Assembly (NCBI RefSeq): GCF_041449215.1
Contig: NZ_JBGNFV010000001.1
Location: 2,331,001 to 2,395,000, forward strand
Source: Roseivirga sp. BDSF3-8
GTDB lineage: Bacteria > Bacteroidota > Bacteroidia > Cytophagales > Cyclobacteriaceae
Direction of reading: 5' to 3'
Length of the DNA: 64,000 nucleotides
Below the pieces are notes generated by a model. That model did not search any database. It was given only the letters and a program-made list of their open reading frames with translations, and had not been told where the DNA came from. Position numbers and translations under genes: made by a program. Below, piece after piece: positions 17,703-26,626 of the stretch (within the stretch, counting starts at the first letter, position 1; each line of letters starts with the position of its first letter).

Positions 17703-18749
17703 ATGAGACCACGCTATATTTTTTTTCTATTTGTATGGGTAATGTTTTCCTGTACCGATATTGATAAGACTGAAGAAGACCTTTCCAAGACCCACTTTCA
17801 AAGAGGAAAAACAGCTCTTGAAGCAGAAGATATTCCCGGAGCGATTGAGAATTTAGAGCTTGCAGATAATTTTTCAGAAGAGGGAAACTTTCAGGAAGAT
17901 ATACGATATAACCTGGCCTATGCCTATTACTATAGCGCTTCCTATGAGCAGGCCTTATCTGTATTAAATGATCTGCCCGGTGAATTAGACGTGCTTTGGC
18001 TTAAAGGACTATGCTTAAGATACAATGAGCAATACGACGAAGCCATCCAAGCCTTTAATGAGGCCATCACGCTGTTACCCGCAGACTCAAAGCAGGTATT
18101 AGACCTTAAAAACTGGATTGCCAATTGCTATATCGATAAGGGAAATATTCAAGAGGCCATTGATGTATTAGAATCAATTGCGCAGACGGATAATAATAGC
18201 CACATCATTACAGAGGTCAAAACTAATTTGGGCTTTGCATTGATACAGGTAGCCTCTTATCAGGAGTCAATTCAAATACTTGAAGAGGCCCTTGCCACTG
18301 AGGAAATGACCATGGCTAAAATCAACCTCGCCGAAGCCTATTATCGCCATGGCGATGCCCCCCGGGCTGCCACCCTCGTAGAAGAAGTACTCGCCCACCC
18401 AGACCTTACCATCCGTGAGCAGGACCTCGCCCAGTTGCTCAAAGCCGAAATGGCCGGTGCAGACATCACCTACCTCAGGGACCGCCTCAGCCAGCACGAC
18501 AAGAGCGCCGAAGTCACCCGCGTGCATGCCCAAAAAGGCTACCAGGCCGCCGAGGCCCGCCTGCAAAACCTCGAAGAGCGCCGCGCCGCCAATAACCGCC
18601 AGCTCGCCTTCATCATACTCGGAGGCATTGCCCTGCTCGCCGCCATGCAGTTCGCCTTCTACACCATCCGTTACCGCAACAAAGTCCGCTACATGCGCGA
18701 GCGCATCGGCTACCTCCTCGACCTCGACAGCGACCACACCCAAACCTGA
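17703..18749 (+). CDS. TPR-repeat lipoprotein with C-terminal membrane helix
   Basis: The 348-residue protein starts with a signal and lipobox (MFSC, cysteine 17). It continues with tandem tetratricopeptide repeats from about residue 30 to 240, with typical patterns such as NLAYAYYYSASYEQAL, GLCLRYNEQYDEAIQAFNEA and NLAEAYYRHGDAPRAATLVEE. A charged coiled-coil stretch follows (about 270-297), then a membrane helix (about 300-320) and a basic tail. TPR domains bind other proteins, so a scaffold role is likely. Base composition changes sharply inside the gene: before about 18300 codons are AT-ended, after it almost all third positions are C or G. Confidence 0.75.
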   Translation: MRPRYIFFLFVWVMFSCTDIDKTEEDLSKTHFQRGKTALEAEDIPGAIENLELADNFSEEGNFQEDIRYNLAYAYYYSASYEQALSVLNDLPGELDVLWLKGLCLRYNEQYDEAIQAFNEAITLLPADSKQVLDLKNWIANCYIDKGNIQEAIDVLESIAQTDNNSHIITEVKTNLGFALIQVASYQESIQILEEALATEEMTMAKINLAEAYYRHGDAPRAATLVEEVLAHPDLTIREQDLAQLLKAEMAGADITYLRDRLSQHDKSAEVTRVHAQKGYQAAEARLQNLEERRAANNRQLAFIILGGIALLAAMQFAFYTIRYRNKVRYMRERIGYLLDLDSDHTQT

Positions 18750-19595
18750 ACCCTCACCCTTACACCAAAACCGTCAGCCCAGCCAGCAATTGCCCTTCCC
18801 GGGGTGAATATCCTCAAGCTAAGCACTAAAATTCCCCTCCTGTGGTAATAGGAGAGGGGATCAAAAAACGCGAAGGCGGGTTTTATTTCGGGGAGGTCCG
18901 ACTTTCGGTGGTCCGACTTTCGGAGGTACTGGCAGAATGCTTTTTAAAGCAGTCAGTTACGGCAGCTTCTAATGCATTCCGCTGGGCGGCATCCCGCTGG
19001 GCGGCATCCCGCTGGGCCGGCATTCCGGAGGTTCGACTTTCGTGGTCCGGCATCCCCGGCCCCTCAGGGTAGCCCCTTCGGCCTATTATTTTCACCTCAT
19101 TATATCATCCTACCCTGAGCCAGGTGATGAGATTTTGCCAGCGCGGCCTATTCGGCGCCTTAATCACCTGTGCCTAACATAGGCCAGCCCCTTCGGGGCG
19201 CTGCCTTTGTAGCCAATAATGCAAACCAACCATAAGTGCCGTAGGCACGCAGCCTAAGCCCGTAGGTAAGAGTGTAAGTGGCTAAAAAAAATAGAATGTT
19301 AGCCATTCCCCGCCCTTTGGTGGTCCGGCAATCCGGCGGGGACCGGTTGGAGAAATTTCGAAGAAATTCACCAACCAGGGGCGGGCCGGCTTCCGGCGAG
19401 CAGCCATGCAGGGCTCCGGCAGAATGTTCCTGGCTGGCCGGCTGCTACCCGGTGTTTACTCCCCCATCCTCAAGGTGTCATTTTCCGCCTTTACAAACTC
19501 CCCCTTACTAAAAACCGGGACCAACCACACTAGCGCACCATAAAAGAATGGGAAACCACTTTGAGCTGGAGTAGGGGAGGGCAGTTCAAGAAAGG
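18750..19595. other. GC-rich intergenic region with palindromes, border of the low-GC island
   Basis: No credible gene is seen in this 846-base stretch. It holds a small direct-repeat cluster (18895-19042, listed separately) and several GC-rich inverted repeats. One is AGCCCCTTCGGGGCGCT near 19187. Another is CCCCGCC ... GGCGGGG at about 19308-19341. A third is GGTTGG ... CCAACC at about 19345-19376. Such clustered palindromes are common between convergent genes and can be sites of insertion. The AT-rich operon starts immediately to the right. Confidence 0.5.
18895..19042. repeat. Short direct repeats (14-bp and 15-bp units)
   Basis: GGTCCGACTTTCGG occurs at 18895-18908 and 18910-18923, with a diverged copy at about 19030-19042. 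Between them the 15-bp unit GCTGGGCGGCATCCC is repeated at 18981, 18996 and (changed) 19011. Frames through it give repetitive peptides and are not counted as genes. Confidence 0.7.
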
Positions 19596-19772
19596 TTATT
19601 TACTATTTTCACCAGTAAGCTTAAGCTGATACCGGATCTCGGTTCTTTTGAAGTACAAAAATTCCTCTTTATTTATATTGATAGGATTGAAGCTGGGTAA
19701 TACTGCCATGGTATCTTTTAGATAATTAAAAATCGGGGAATTGGAATTATCTTCTAAATTGCTATGCCCCAT
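19596..19772 (-). CDS. Small protein (58 codons) at the end of the methyltransferase-DGQHR operon
   Basis: This open frame starts at ATG 19770-19772 inside the last codons of the 451-residue gene and ends with TAA at 19596-19598, a 19-base overlap. The product begins MGHSNLEDNSNSPIFNYL and has a hydrophilic C-terminus with FKRTEIRYQLKLTGE, which looks like two beta strands. Its low GC content matches the operon. The overlap and the lack of any other use for this stretch support a real, translationally coupled gene. I do not recognise the family. Confidence 0.5.
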   Translation of the reverse strand: MGHSNLEDNSNSPIFNYLKDTMAVLPSFNPININKEEFLYFKRTEIRYQLKLTGENSK

Positions 19773-21109
19773 AATCCAGCTCTATGAAACTGTTTGTAAA
19801 AATTCATAGCACCTGGTATCTTATAATCCTCATATAACTCTGCCAAAGTAAGTGTTGTGCCCTTCTTTGCTCCCCATTCCGCTACCTCATCAATGTATTC
19901 TTTTAAATCTTCCCACATGTCACAAAAATCCTCCGGTATATTTCCGTTTTGCCAGAATCCATTTTCAATTCCGAAATTATCCCACAAAAAGTCCAAATCT
20001 GCTTTTGATATTCCAGCTTTGGAGTAAATCATTGATACATTTCCAGTAGCGATTCTAAGCATTAGTGTTGCTCTCGCAACGACTGAGAGTGGGTTAAGCA
20101 ATCCTGTCGTTGGATTAACAGCATGATTATTTGCTTCGGTAAATAACGGATGGGAAATAGGGGTATTATCAGATAGAAATTTAATGAGGGAACTAGAATG
20201 ACTCAAGCCCAAATTATTGAAGGTGTCCTTAATTAAATCTTCAAGTGAGTTATTGTTGCGGATAGTAGGGGAAAGTGATTTATATAAATTTTGTAACAAA
20301 ATCCGTAAAAGAAATTTATCCAGTAGATGAAACCTATTTGTTTGTTCAGGTTCAAAAAGCTCCCAGAAAGTACTTAAATGGCTAATAACGCTGTGCAAGT
20401 TTAATCCACCAGTATTACTGGTTATTCTTTTAGGCCGATAACTTACTTCATTACGTTTTTGCCGATCATCTCTGTAGGATTTAACATCAAAATTCCACTG
20501 GGCTAACCATCTCATCACTAGAGCCGATCCCGTAATTAGTGTAGCATGAGGGAATGCATTTAGCCATTCATCAAATGTTTTACCATTAACCATAAATGCT
20601 TGAAGCATGTCTAAAGTTGGCTTATTCGATGATTTTGACCATTTTTCAATTGCATTCCAGACGAATTGGTGTGTTCCGTCTTGTCTAGCAATACTTGGGT
20701 TCTTTGAGACAGTAAAATTTGAGCCTATATTCAAATGGTCGAAATTAAAGACTCCAACCCCTTCAGTGGCCAGGAATGACATTGAGGCTCTCAACTCTGC
20801 ATAATACCCAAGGTGGACAGGGATTCCATTATCACCTTTTAAAATACTTTCAATTGCATGTGACAAATAAACCCATCCATCAAGTAGGTGGAGTAATGAA
20901 GATGCTGAAAGGTAGGTTGTTATTTCATTGATTTTAAGATTGGTTCCAGTAGGTTTGAAGTGGTTTTTAACAGCGTCCATCGCATTAATGCACAATGGAT
21001 TACTTGGATCAATCAATCTTCCATTAACGATGTGGGACTTTTTCAATTCCTTCGCCCCATCAATTACAGGGATGCTGGAGGCGCTGTCAATAAAACTTTG
21101 CAATGCCAT
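19754..21109 (-). CDS. Unknown protein of the methyltransferase-DGQHR operon
   Basis: The 451-residue soluble protein has no signal peptide and no clear membrane segment. It is largely helical by residue pattern. Visible landmarks are SHIVNGRLIDPSNPLCINAM (about residues 25-45), HLGYYAELRASMSFLA (about 98-113) and a C-terminal ELYEDYKIPGAMNFYKQFH. I recognise no catalytic motif or family. It starts four bases after the DGQHR gene stop and shares its low GC content, so it is part of the same transcript. By position it could be the effector or a specificity partner of a defence system, but that is inference only. Confidence 0.7.
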   Translation of the reverse strand: MALQSFIDSASSIPVIDGAKELKKSHIVNGRLIDPSNPLCINAMDAVKNHFKPTGTNLKINEITTYLSASSLLHLLDGWVYLSHAIESILKGDNGIPVHLGYYAELRASMSFLATEGVGVFNFDHLNIGSNFTVSKNPSIARQDGTHQFVWNAIEKWSKSSNKPTLDMLQAFMVNGKTFDEWLNAFPHATLITGSALVMRWLAQWNFDVKSYRDDRQKRNEVSYRPKRITSNTGGLNLHSVISHLSTFWELFEPEQTNRFHLLDKFLLRILLQNLYKSLSPTIRNNNSLEDLIKDTFNNLGLSHSSSLIKFLSDNTPISHPLFTEANNHAVNPTTGLLNPLSVVARATLMLRIATGNVSMIYSKAGISKADLDFLWDNFGIENGFWQNGNIPEDFCDMWEDLKEYIDEVAEWGAKKGTTLTLAELYEDYKIPGAMNFYKQFHRAGLWGIAI

Positions 21110-21113
21110 TATT

Positions 21114-23306
21114 TCATCGAATGAATTGTTCTAGCTTTTCTGCCTGCTTTCTAATAACATTATTAGAAGATTTCATAAATATTTGGGCTAAGGAGTTCCA
21201 AACCTCTTTGTAGCCACTTCCTCCTTTGTATTTCATTTGTTTATCTTTCTGTTCTGGATTGTCAGCAAAGTCTGCTGAAGCTGTTCGCCAATCTAATTTT
21301 GGAATTTCTTTGGCAAAAGCTTGCATTACCGTATATAAAGAATGTGATTTAAATTCACTGATCGCTTTATCAATACTTTCACTTTCGATTGCTTTATCAT
21401 CCAGATCATCTTCCCATTCAATTTCATTCAAATTCCATTCATCTGAATCCGCCAAAGAATAGAAAAAGTCATTGGCAAACATTGATATACCTCTAACGCC
21501 CTGATCTCTCGATAAGAGAGAGTTTTTTGAGGTAAAAGCAGGATCTAAAACATCTACAAAGTCTTCCCTTTTTTCATTTTTTCGAATGCTAATAGCCCAT
21601 TCTTCTTTGCATTTATCTTCATCAACTGAATGGGCAATTAAGTCCCATATAAGAATAAGAAATCCAGCTTGTTGGGTTCGGTTCCACGTGATAACTTGAA
21701 TTTTTTGGCCATGCTTAATAATATCGGAAAATAGACCACCCATTCCCCGAGAGGTTTGTTCAACGGTTTTCTTGAAAAATGAATTTGTTAATGCACGAAT
21801 AAATGCTGATTGGCTTATATTACCATCTCCTTCGCCAAGCATCTTTATACGGTTTTTCCATGGGCTTTCTTTATATGACCAAAGAGCTTCAACTAGCTCC
21901 TGTGCCCTATTTTCTCTGTAGAAAATAAGACCTTCCTTGGAGCTTTCTAGCCATTTTTGGGTTCTCAATAGTGGGTAGAGGTCATACCCCAAACTAGTAT
22001 TTATTTTTACAGGCTTGATATTAATAGTATAAAACAAATAAGCCTGCCAAGCTCGATCTAGATTATAATATGCGACTACCGGTAGTTCATAACTACCATT
22101 AACTTCTTCGTTTTCATCAAAAGCCCATAAGCGATGTTGCCCATCTATAATTTCCATGGGTTTCAAATCAGGGTCCCATTCTTCATTAAAAACATCGTCT
22201 GGAAGAGTTAGCTCGATTATGTCAGCATCTGTATTTGGTACTTTGATTAAATCAGACTGCTTCATGATACTAGAACCTCTTTCGGCTTCTGGTCCAAGAA
22301 TATTTGCAATTATGGCTGTAGGAAGAATGCCTGGCATTTTCAAATCTCTGTATTCAGACGATTCCTGTTGGTTTCTCGAGATAGTTGACCAAGGAAAACC
22401 TCCATGTATATAATTATGAATCTCTTCTGATCGAGAGGTACTATGTGCTCTTTGGGTATTATGATCCTCTGACCGCGATTTCTCTGCTTTTCTTCGATGA
22501 ACATCTGACAAACGTTTCAATAAACGTGCATCCATCTTAAACATGTAGAAATTCGGTTCTGGCTTGGCCCTTAGTTCATCTGAGTTAAACTCTATAGTAT
22601 TCCATTCGGAGAGCCACTGATTAACCCTAAATGCTTGTATTTTTTGATACTTTTTTAACTGTTCAAGATTGTATTTTAAGCTACTATCTATTAAGCTTTT
22701 TCCTTCTAACCAGTCTTTAAATGCCTCTTTGGTAAGGCTAATTGCATTATGAAATTTGTGCCCATAGCAAATGGCATAAAAATCATTTTCTAACTCTTTC
22801 TTTGTGTAGCCAACCCTGCTCAGCCTTTCGAAGAGTAATTGCTTAAATAACTTCCCTACCGCTCCTCTCTCATATAGTGGGGTCAGATCATAAGGAACCT
22901 CATCTTTTCGCCTAGAACTATTAGGAGCAGCGCCAGATTCGACCAACGCACTCCTGAGGTTGGTATAATTCTTTCCTCTTTGCATTATTAGAACCCCTTT
23001 CATATCACCAGTTGAATGAATTTCGGCAAAATCCTCGATGTTCTGATAATGAGTGAAAATTGCTGCTAGAAGTCCAAAAAGGCGTTTTTGGTTAGGGTAT
23101 TTTTGCAGATCCAACCAATATTGTGGAATGGGGTCTGAGAGCTTTTTTATTCCAAGGAATTTCCTAAGAATAGGTTCATCCAGTTCAACTTCCTTCTTAA
23201 GGTATTTATTAAGCTCTTCCTCACTCGAAATACTATTTAACACTTGGACAGCGCTGTATTTTGTCCAAGAAGCTGTTAAGCTGGAAATGTCTCTAAGCTT
23301 TGCCAT
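21114..23306 (-). CDS. DGQHR-domain protein (DndB-like), long form
   Basis: The 730-residue protein carries the motif IIDGQHRLWAF at about residues 386-396. This is the hallmark of the DGQHR/DndB-like family found with DNA-modification and defence genes. The motif is surrounded by family-like segments (LPVVAYYNLDRAWQAYLFYTIN and NRAQELVEALW). The protein is roughly twice the usual DndB length, with an extra N-terminal region of about 260 residues and a C-terminal acidic and helical tail. The start codon abuts the methyltransferase stop (TAAATG). The family is linked to regulation of DNA modification in Dnd systems; the precise reaction here is unknown. The gene is AT-rich like the whole operon. 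Confidence 0.85.
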   Translation of the reverse strand: MAKLRDISSLTASWTKYSAVQVLNSISSEEELNKYLKKEVELDEPILRKFLGIKKLSDPIPQYWLDLQKYPNQKRLFGLLAAIFTHYQNIEDFAEIHSTGDMKGVLIMQRGKNYTNLRSALVESGAAPNSSRRKDEVPYDLTPLYERGAVGKLFKQLLFERLSRVGYTKKELENDFYAICYGHKFHNAISLTKEAFKDWLEGKSLIDSSLKYNLEQLKKYQKIQAFRVNQWLSEWNTIEFNSDELRAKPEPNFYMFKMDARLLKRLSDVHRRKAEKSRSEDHNTQRAHSTSRSEEIHNYIHGGFPWSTISRNQQESSEYRDLKMPGILPTAIIANILGPEAERGSSIMKQSDLIKVPNTDADIIELTLPDDVFNEEWDPDLKPMEIIDGQHRLWAFDENEEVNGSYELPVVAYYNLDRAWQAYLFYTINIKPVKINTSLGYDLYPLLRTQKWLESSKEGLIFYRENRAQELVEALWSYKESPWKNRIKMLGEGDGNISQSAFIRALTNSFFKKTVEQTSRGMGGLFSDIIKHGQKIQVITWNRTQQAGFLILIWDLIAHSVDEDKCKEEWAISIRKNEKREDFVDVLDPAFTSKNSLLSRDQGVRGISMFANDFFYSLADSDEWNLNEIEWEDDLDDKAIESESIDKAISEFKSHSLYTVMQAFAKEIPKLDWRTASADFADNPEQKDKQMKYKGGSGYKEVWNSLAQIFMKSSNNVIRKQAEKLEQFIR

Positions 23307-24503
23307 TTAAATACGTTTAAAAAGGATAGCGTATTCTTTCACATCATGATGTCTAATGTCACTTCGCCCCATTTTACTATGAATGTGGTCAATATCAAGG
23401 ACCTGCCTTTCATAACCTTGATTTAGCGTCTTTTCTGAAATGTTCAGAATATCCTCTAGTGATATCATGCCGGTATCGCTGTAACTTAACACCAAATGAG
23501 CATCCCTAAATTTTACACCTTCAAATAGATGCGTGAATGCACCCTCTACCGTTTTTTTCTTGCAAAAGGGAGATTGATGGCGATCATCTCTATAACGCCC
23601 TTTAAAAAGGACCTTTGGATAATCATACCTTACAAGGGTTTCTAATATATGATAGAAACGTGAATAATGCACTGACTGATAAGGTGGGTCTGCATACACA
23701 ATAGATCCTTTTTCAATTATTCGGAGGCAGTCGATGTAATCTAATGTGGTGGTCTTGAACTCAGAGGCACCTCCATTTATGGAGGTAGTTAATTCTATAA
23801 ATTTTCTTTCGAAATAAGGCCATAAGTCTTTCTTCCTATAGATGATAATATCATTCATGGAACTTTCAGTATTAGCATCTCTATACTGCGCATAGTGTCC
23901 TGTACTTTGAGAAGTATAAGACATTGAAAAAATCAAACAGGATAAGATTACATAGTAGTGTGGTTTGTCCTTATATTCTTCAGCTATGGCACGCATTGCA
24001 TCTATCCACATACATTGTTCAAAAGACCAATATGTCCCTGAATAGTATCTGGTGAATAAATGAAAATCATCTTTGAAGGTCTTTTGTATCAGGTTTTGCT
24101 GAGCTTGTTCGAGCTCTACAAAGTCATTCAAACTGGTAGCTTCACTGTAGTCAAAATTAAAAGGGTATTTAGAATGAAAATGAGAAAGGCGCTCTAATAA
24201 TTTGCTATGTATCTCTTTAACTGCTAGTGGACTTACTGTATTTTTTAAATTTAATAGATAGGTTTGAGCGAGAATGGCAGAATAGCTTTGGATGTCATTT
24301 GCATGAATATTGTATATCCCCTTAAAAGATCCAGCTACTACACCTGTCCCTGAGAAAAGATCACAAAACCAATTTGTATTGACGTTAAGTCTATCGACAG
24401 AAGATTTTACAAAATCAATTATCTCCCGTTTTGAACCCATATACTTCAAAAGATGAGGAATCTTAGGGTTTTTGGCATCTCGCGTTTCAGATCTTCGCTT
24501 CAT
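23307..24503 (-). CDS. D12-class (Dam-like) DNA adenine N6-methyltransferase
   Basis: The 398-residue enzyme has the D12-class layout. The N-terminal LLKYMGSKREI is followed by the SAM motif FCDLFSGTGVVAGSF (about residues 46-60). Much later comes the catalytic motif VYADPPY (Asp272-Tyr275). It should methylate adenine in a specific DNA sequence. It is longer than E. coli Dam (about 280), with a central insertion of about 100 residues that could hold the target-recognition part. It is the first gene of the low-GC operon, directly followed by the DGQHR gene. No restriction endonuclease is recognised next to it. Confidence 0.9.
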   Translation of the reverse strand: MKRRSETRDAKNPKIPHLLKYMGSKREIIDFVKSSVDRLNVNTNWFCDLFSGTGVVAGSFKGIYNIHANDIQSYSAILAQTYLLNLKNTVSPLAVKEIHSKLLERLSHFHSKYPFNFDYSEATSLNDFVELEQAQQNLIQKTFKDDFHLFTRYYSGTYWSFEQCMWIDAMRAIAEEYKDKPHYYVILSCLIFSMSYTSQSTGHYAQYRDANTESSMNDIIIYRKKDLWPYFERKFIELTTSINGGASEFKTTTLDYIDCLRIIEKGSIVYADPPYQSVHYSRFYHILETLVRYDYPKVLFKGRYRDDRHQSPFCKKKTVEGAFTHLFEGVKFRDAHLVLSYSDTGMISLEDILNISEKTLNQGYERQVLDIDHIHSKMGRSDIRHHDVKEYAILFKRI

Positions 24504-24621
24504 CTTTGATAAGTTCCCGAACAGTCAATTTATCTCTATGTGGCAAGGTATCAATTTCTTAACATGAACCCACATTTTTGGAAGGTGTGAAAAATATAGT
24601 TTTGATCATACCATAATTTGC
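24504..24621. other. Promoter-size gap before the methyltransferase operon
   Basis: This 118-base AT-rich gap lies between the regulator gene and the methyltransferase start. It must hold the operon promoter on the minus strand. I see no repeat or att-like site in it. Confidence 0.3.
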
Positions 24622-25026
24622 CTACCTCTCCATCAGCCCCCTCAGCACCCGCTTGATCTCCTCGCGGTCCTGCTCCAGCCTTTGGTTGCGGCTGCGGGCC
24701 ACATCCAGTTCCTTTTGCAGCGCCAGGCAGTGGCTCACCAGGTCCATCTTATTTAGCTGCATCAGTTCGTCACTCTGCAGCGAGGCCACTCCCGGATTAG
24801 CCCCTGCGCTTCGTACGTTTTTTTCTATACGACCCGCCTGTAGCTCATGTAGAGGTATGTCATAGAACTTCGCGATCAGCACCTGCTTTTCATGCGGCAC
24901 ATCCCGCGAGCCCGTTTCGTACATACCATACGCCGCCCGCGTAATGCCCAGGTATCCGGCTACGTCCTCCTGTTTCAGGGCGTTGCGCTTTCGCAGTATC
25001 CGGATGTTTTCCTGTAGCCTTTCCAT
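24622..25026 (-). CDS. XRE-family helix-turn-helix regulator with C-terminal coiled coil
   Basis: The 134-residue protein has an HTH_3 DNA-binding domain at residues 4-60 (MERLQENIRILRKRNALKQ, then DVAGYLGITRAAYGMYETG). The C-terminal part (about 90-130) is a predicted coiled coil rich in Leu, Arg and Glu, probably for dimerisation. The start at 25026 is chosen because it gives the normal HTH N-terminus; a longer in-frame start would add 33 non-homologous residues. It is read in the same direction as the methyltransferase operon but lies upstream of it. It could regulate that operon, yet its GC content is higher and more like the host. Confidence 0.85.
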   Translation of the reverse strand: MERLQENIRILRKRNALKQEDVAGYLGITRAAYGMYETGSRDVPHEKQVLIAKFYDIPLHELQAGRIEKNVRSAGANPGVASLQSDELMQLNKMDLVSHCLALQKELDVARSRNQRLEQDREEIKRVLRGLMER

Positions 25027-25748
25027 TCCTGGCAAATATAGCTTTTTTAGCCTTTTTGATAAGACAACGCAACAGTCAGGCGACAGCAAATGCAACTCAC
25101 ATGTGCTAATAAGATGTTTAAACAATAAAAATGTTGCGTAAATATTTTGAAAAGTAACAGGAGGTTCGTACTATTGTATCAGATAGCGATTGAGTTGCTT
25201 TATCAGCCCTTCAGTTGCATTTCCATGAACCAGTTATTTCGCATGACCTATACCCTTTGCTGTACATACCCTGAGCCTGACACCCCCGCCTGTGTAATAT
25301 GACAGGTCTATAATATTATATCTTTTATTCATAGCTGGTGATGTAACCCGGACCGTAATGGTTCGGGTTTTTGTGCTTATAGCCTATTATACATTACGTA
25401 ACCTTTTCACCGCCTTGTCCAGGTTGTAACGCTCCATAATGATCTATATGTCAATTTATTGCATTTAACCAGTTCATTTTATTTACGTATATGGGCAAAA
25501 CATTACATGTACCTATCTTATACAAAAAATTTCCGTCCGGTAATTTCTCAATTTATTTTTCCAATACCATTCTTGTTTTTAAGTATCTGTAAAACAGGTA
25601 TTTCCAATTTTAAATAGGTAAATTTTAGGTCCATTTATCGCAGAATGCCAGTGTAAAAAAACACTATATTATTACACAAGTCGCTCATTGTGCGCCACCT
25701 GGCCTATAATTGCATCATTGTTTCACACATAAATAAACATGAAAAACA
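25027..25748. other. Intergenic region with an orphan terminator
   Basis: This is a 722-base AT-rich gap. The only clear element is a terminator hairpin at 25349-25374, which has no good gene before it. A 25-codon frame from ATG 25225 is present but unsupported. The stretch could encode a small RNA ending at the hairpin. The rest presumably holds promoters for the two divergent neighbours. Confidence 0.4.
25349..25374 (+). terminator. Rho-independent terminator without an obvious gene
   Basis: CCCGGACC and GGTTCGGG form an 8-bp stem with one G-T pair and a five-base loop, followed by TTTTT. Confidence 0.65.
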
Positions 25749-26333
25749 ATGGCAATTATTAAAGACAACGTTTGGGTAGAAGGCGCTAGTGGCGCAGCCC
25801 GCAAAGGATCTATCGTGTACAGGCAAAGAATGGGCCGCACCCTCGTAAGCGGGCGCCCTTCCAGTAGTAGCGTACCCGCTACAGACCGGCAAATAGCCCA
25901 CCGGGAGCGCTTTAACCGCGCTACCGTATATGCTAAGCTTGCCTTGCAGAACGATCAGTTGAGGGAACGCTACGAAGACGCCGCAGCAGGCACCAGGCTA
26001 TCCGCCTATAACATGGCGGTACGTGACAGCCTTAAGGCACCTAAGATCGAGACCATTAGCCTCGATGAGTATGACGGTACCACCGGTAGCCGCATATTCG
26101 TTCTTGCCTACGATGATTTTGAGCTTAAAAGCCTTAAAGTCAGACTTCATAATGGGGCGGGTAACACCCTCCAGGAAGGCGATGCCACCCTGGCCGATGA
26201 TCGCGCCCTCTATGCCTACACCCTCACCGCTGATGTCACCAGTACCCCCGTCTATGCTACCGCTATAGCCGAGGATCATGCCGGTAACGTCACCGAGTAT
26301 GAAGTAGAGGTTGTGTCTGGAATGCCCGGATAA
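25749..26333 (+). CDS. Conserved Bacteroidota-type hypothetical protein, paralogue of the gene at 9600
   Basis: The 194-residue protein starts MAIIKDNVWVEGASGAARKG and continues VYRQRMGRTLVSGRP, a basic beta-hairpin-like region. A helical part ending AYNMAVRDSLKAP follows, then a beta-rich C-terminal half with an acidic Ig-like pattern (FVLAYDDFELKSLKVRL). The order of motifs equals that in the protein at 9600-10172. Proteins with this N-terminal pattern occur in many Bacteroidota, but I know no function for them. It has no signal peptide and is a single gene with its own terminator at 26355. Confidence 0.75.
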   Translation: MAIIKDNVWVEGASGAARKGSIVYRQRMGRTLVSGRPSSSSVPATDRQIAHRERFNRATVYAKLALQNDQLRERYEDAAAGTRLSAYNMAVRDSLKAPKIETISLDEYDGTTGSRIFVLAYDDFELKSLKVRLHNGAGNTLQEGDATLADDRALYAYTLTADVTSTPVYATAIAEDHAGNVTEYEVEVVSGMPG

Positions 26334-26354
26334 GCGTTACATTCATTGCTATGC

Positions 26355-26384
26355 AAAAAGGCCGCCCCCGGGTGGCCTTTTTTA
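26355..26384 (+). terminator. Rho-independent terminator
   Basis: AAAAAGGCCGCCC pairs with GGGTGGCCTTTTT around a CCG loop, with a T run, 22 bases after the stop at 26333. Confidence 0.8.
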
Positions 26385-26626
26385 TGCCCCTTATAAAGGC
26401 ATCCATGAGCCTAATAGAGGCCAGTCCTGCCCCCCTTCCTCCTTTTATCTGATTCCCGTGTATATATGCGCCTCATTTATTTTTCACGCAACATTAATAT
26501 TCATTAATTCACATATGGCAATTAGTTGTTGCTTTTATGTGGGTCGTAGATGTGGCCTTTTGGCTGCCGGTCCCCCTAAAGCACCTTTGGCCCGCAGCAG
26601 ATAAATAATAACAGAGCACAGTAATA

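Noticed and set aside
18842-19095. Two frames giving repeated RWAAS and QRDAA peptides
   Set aside because: They lie over the short direct repeats on both strands, have no start context and no domain.
25225-25302. A 25-codon frame before the orphan terminator
   Set aside because: It is too short and has no leader, conserved pattern or ribosome-binding site.
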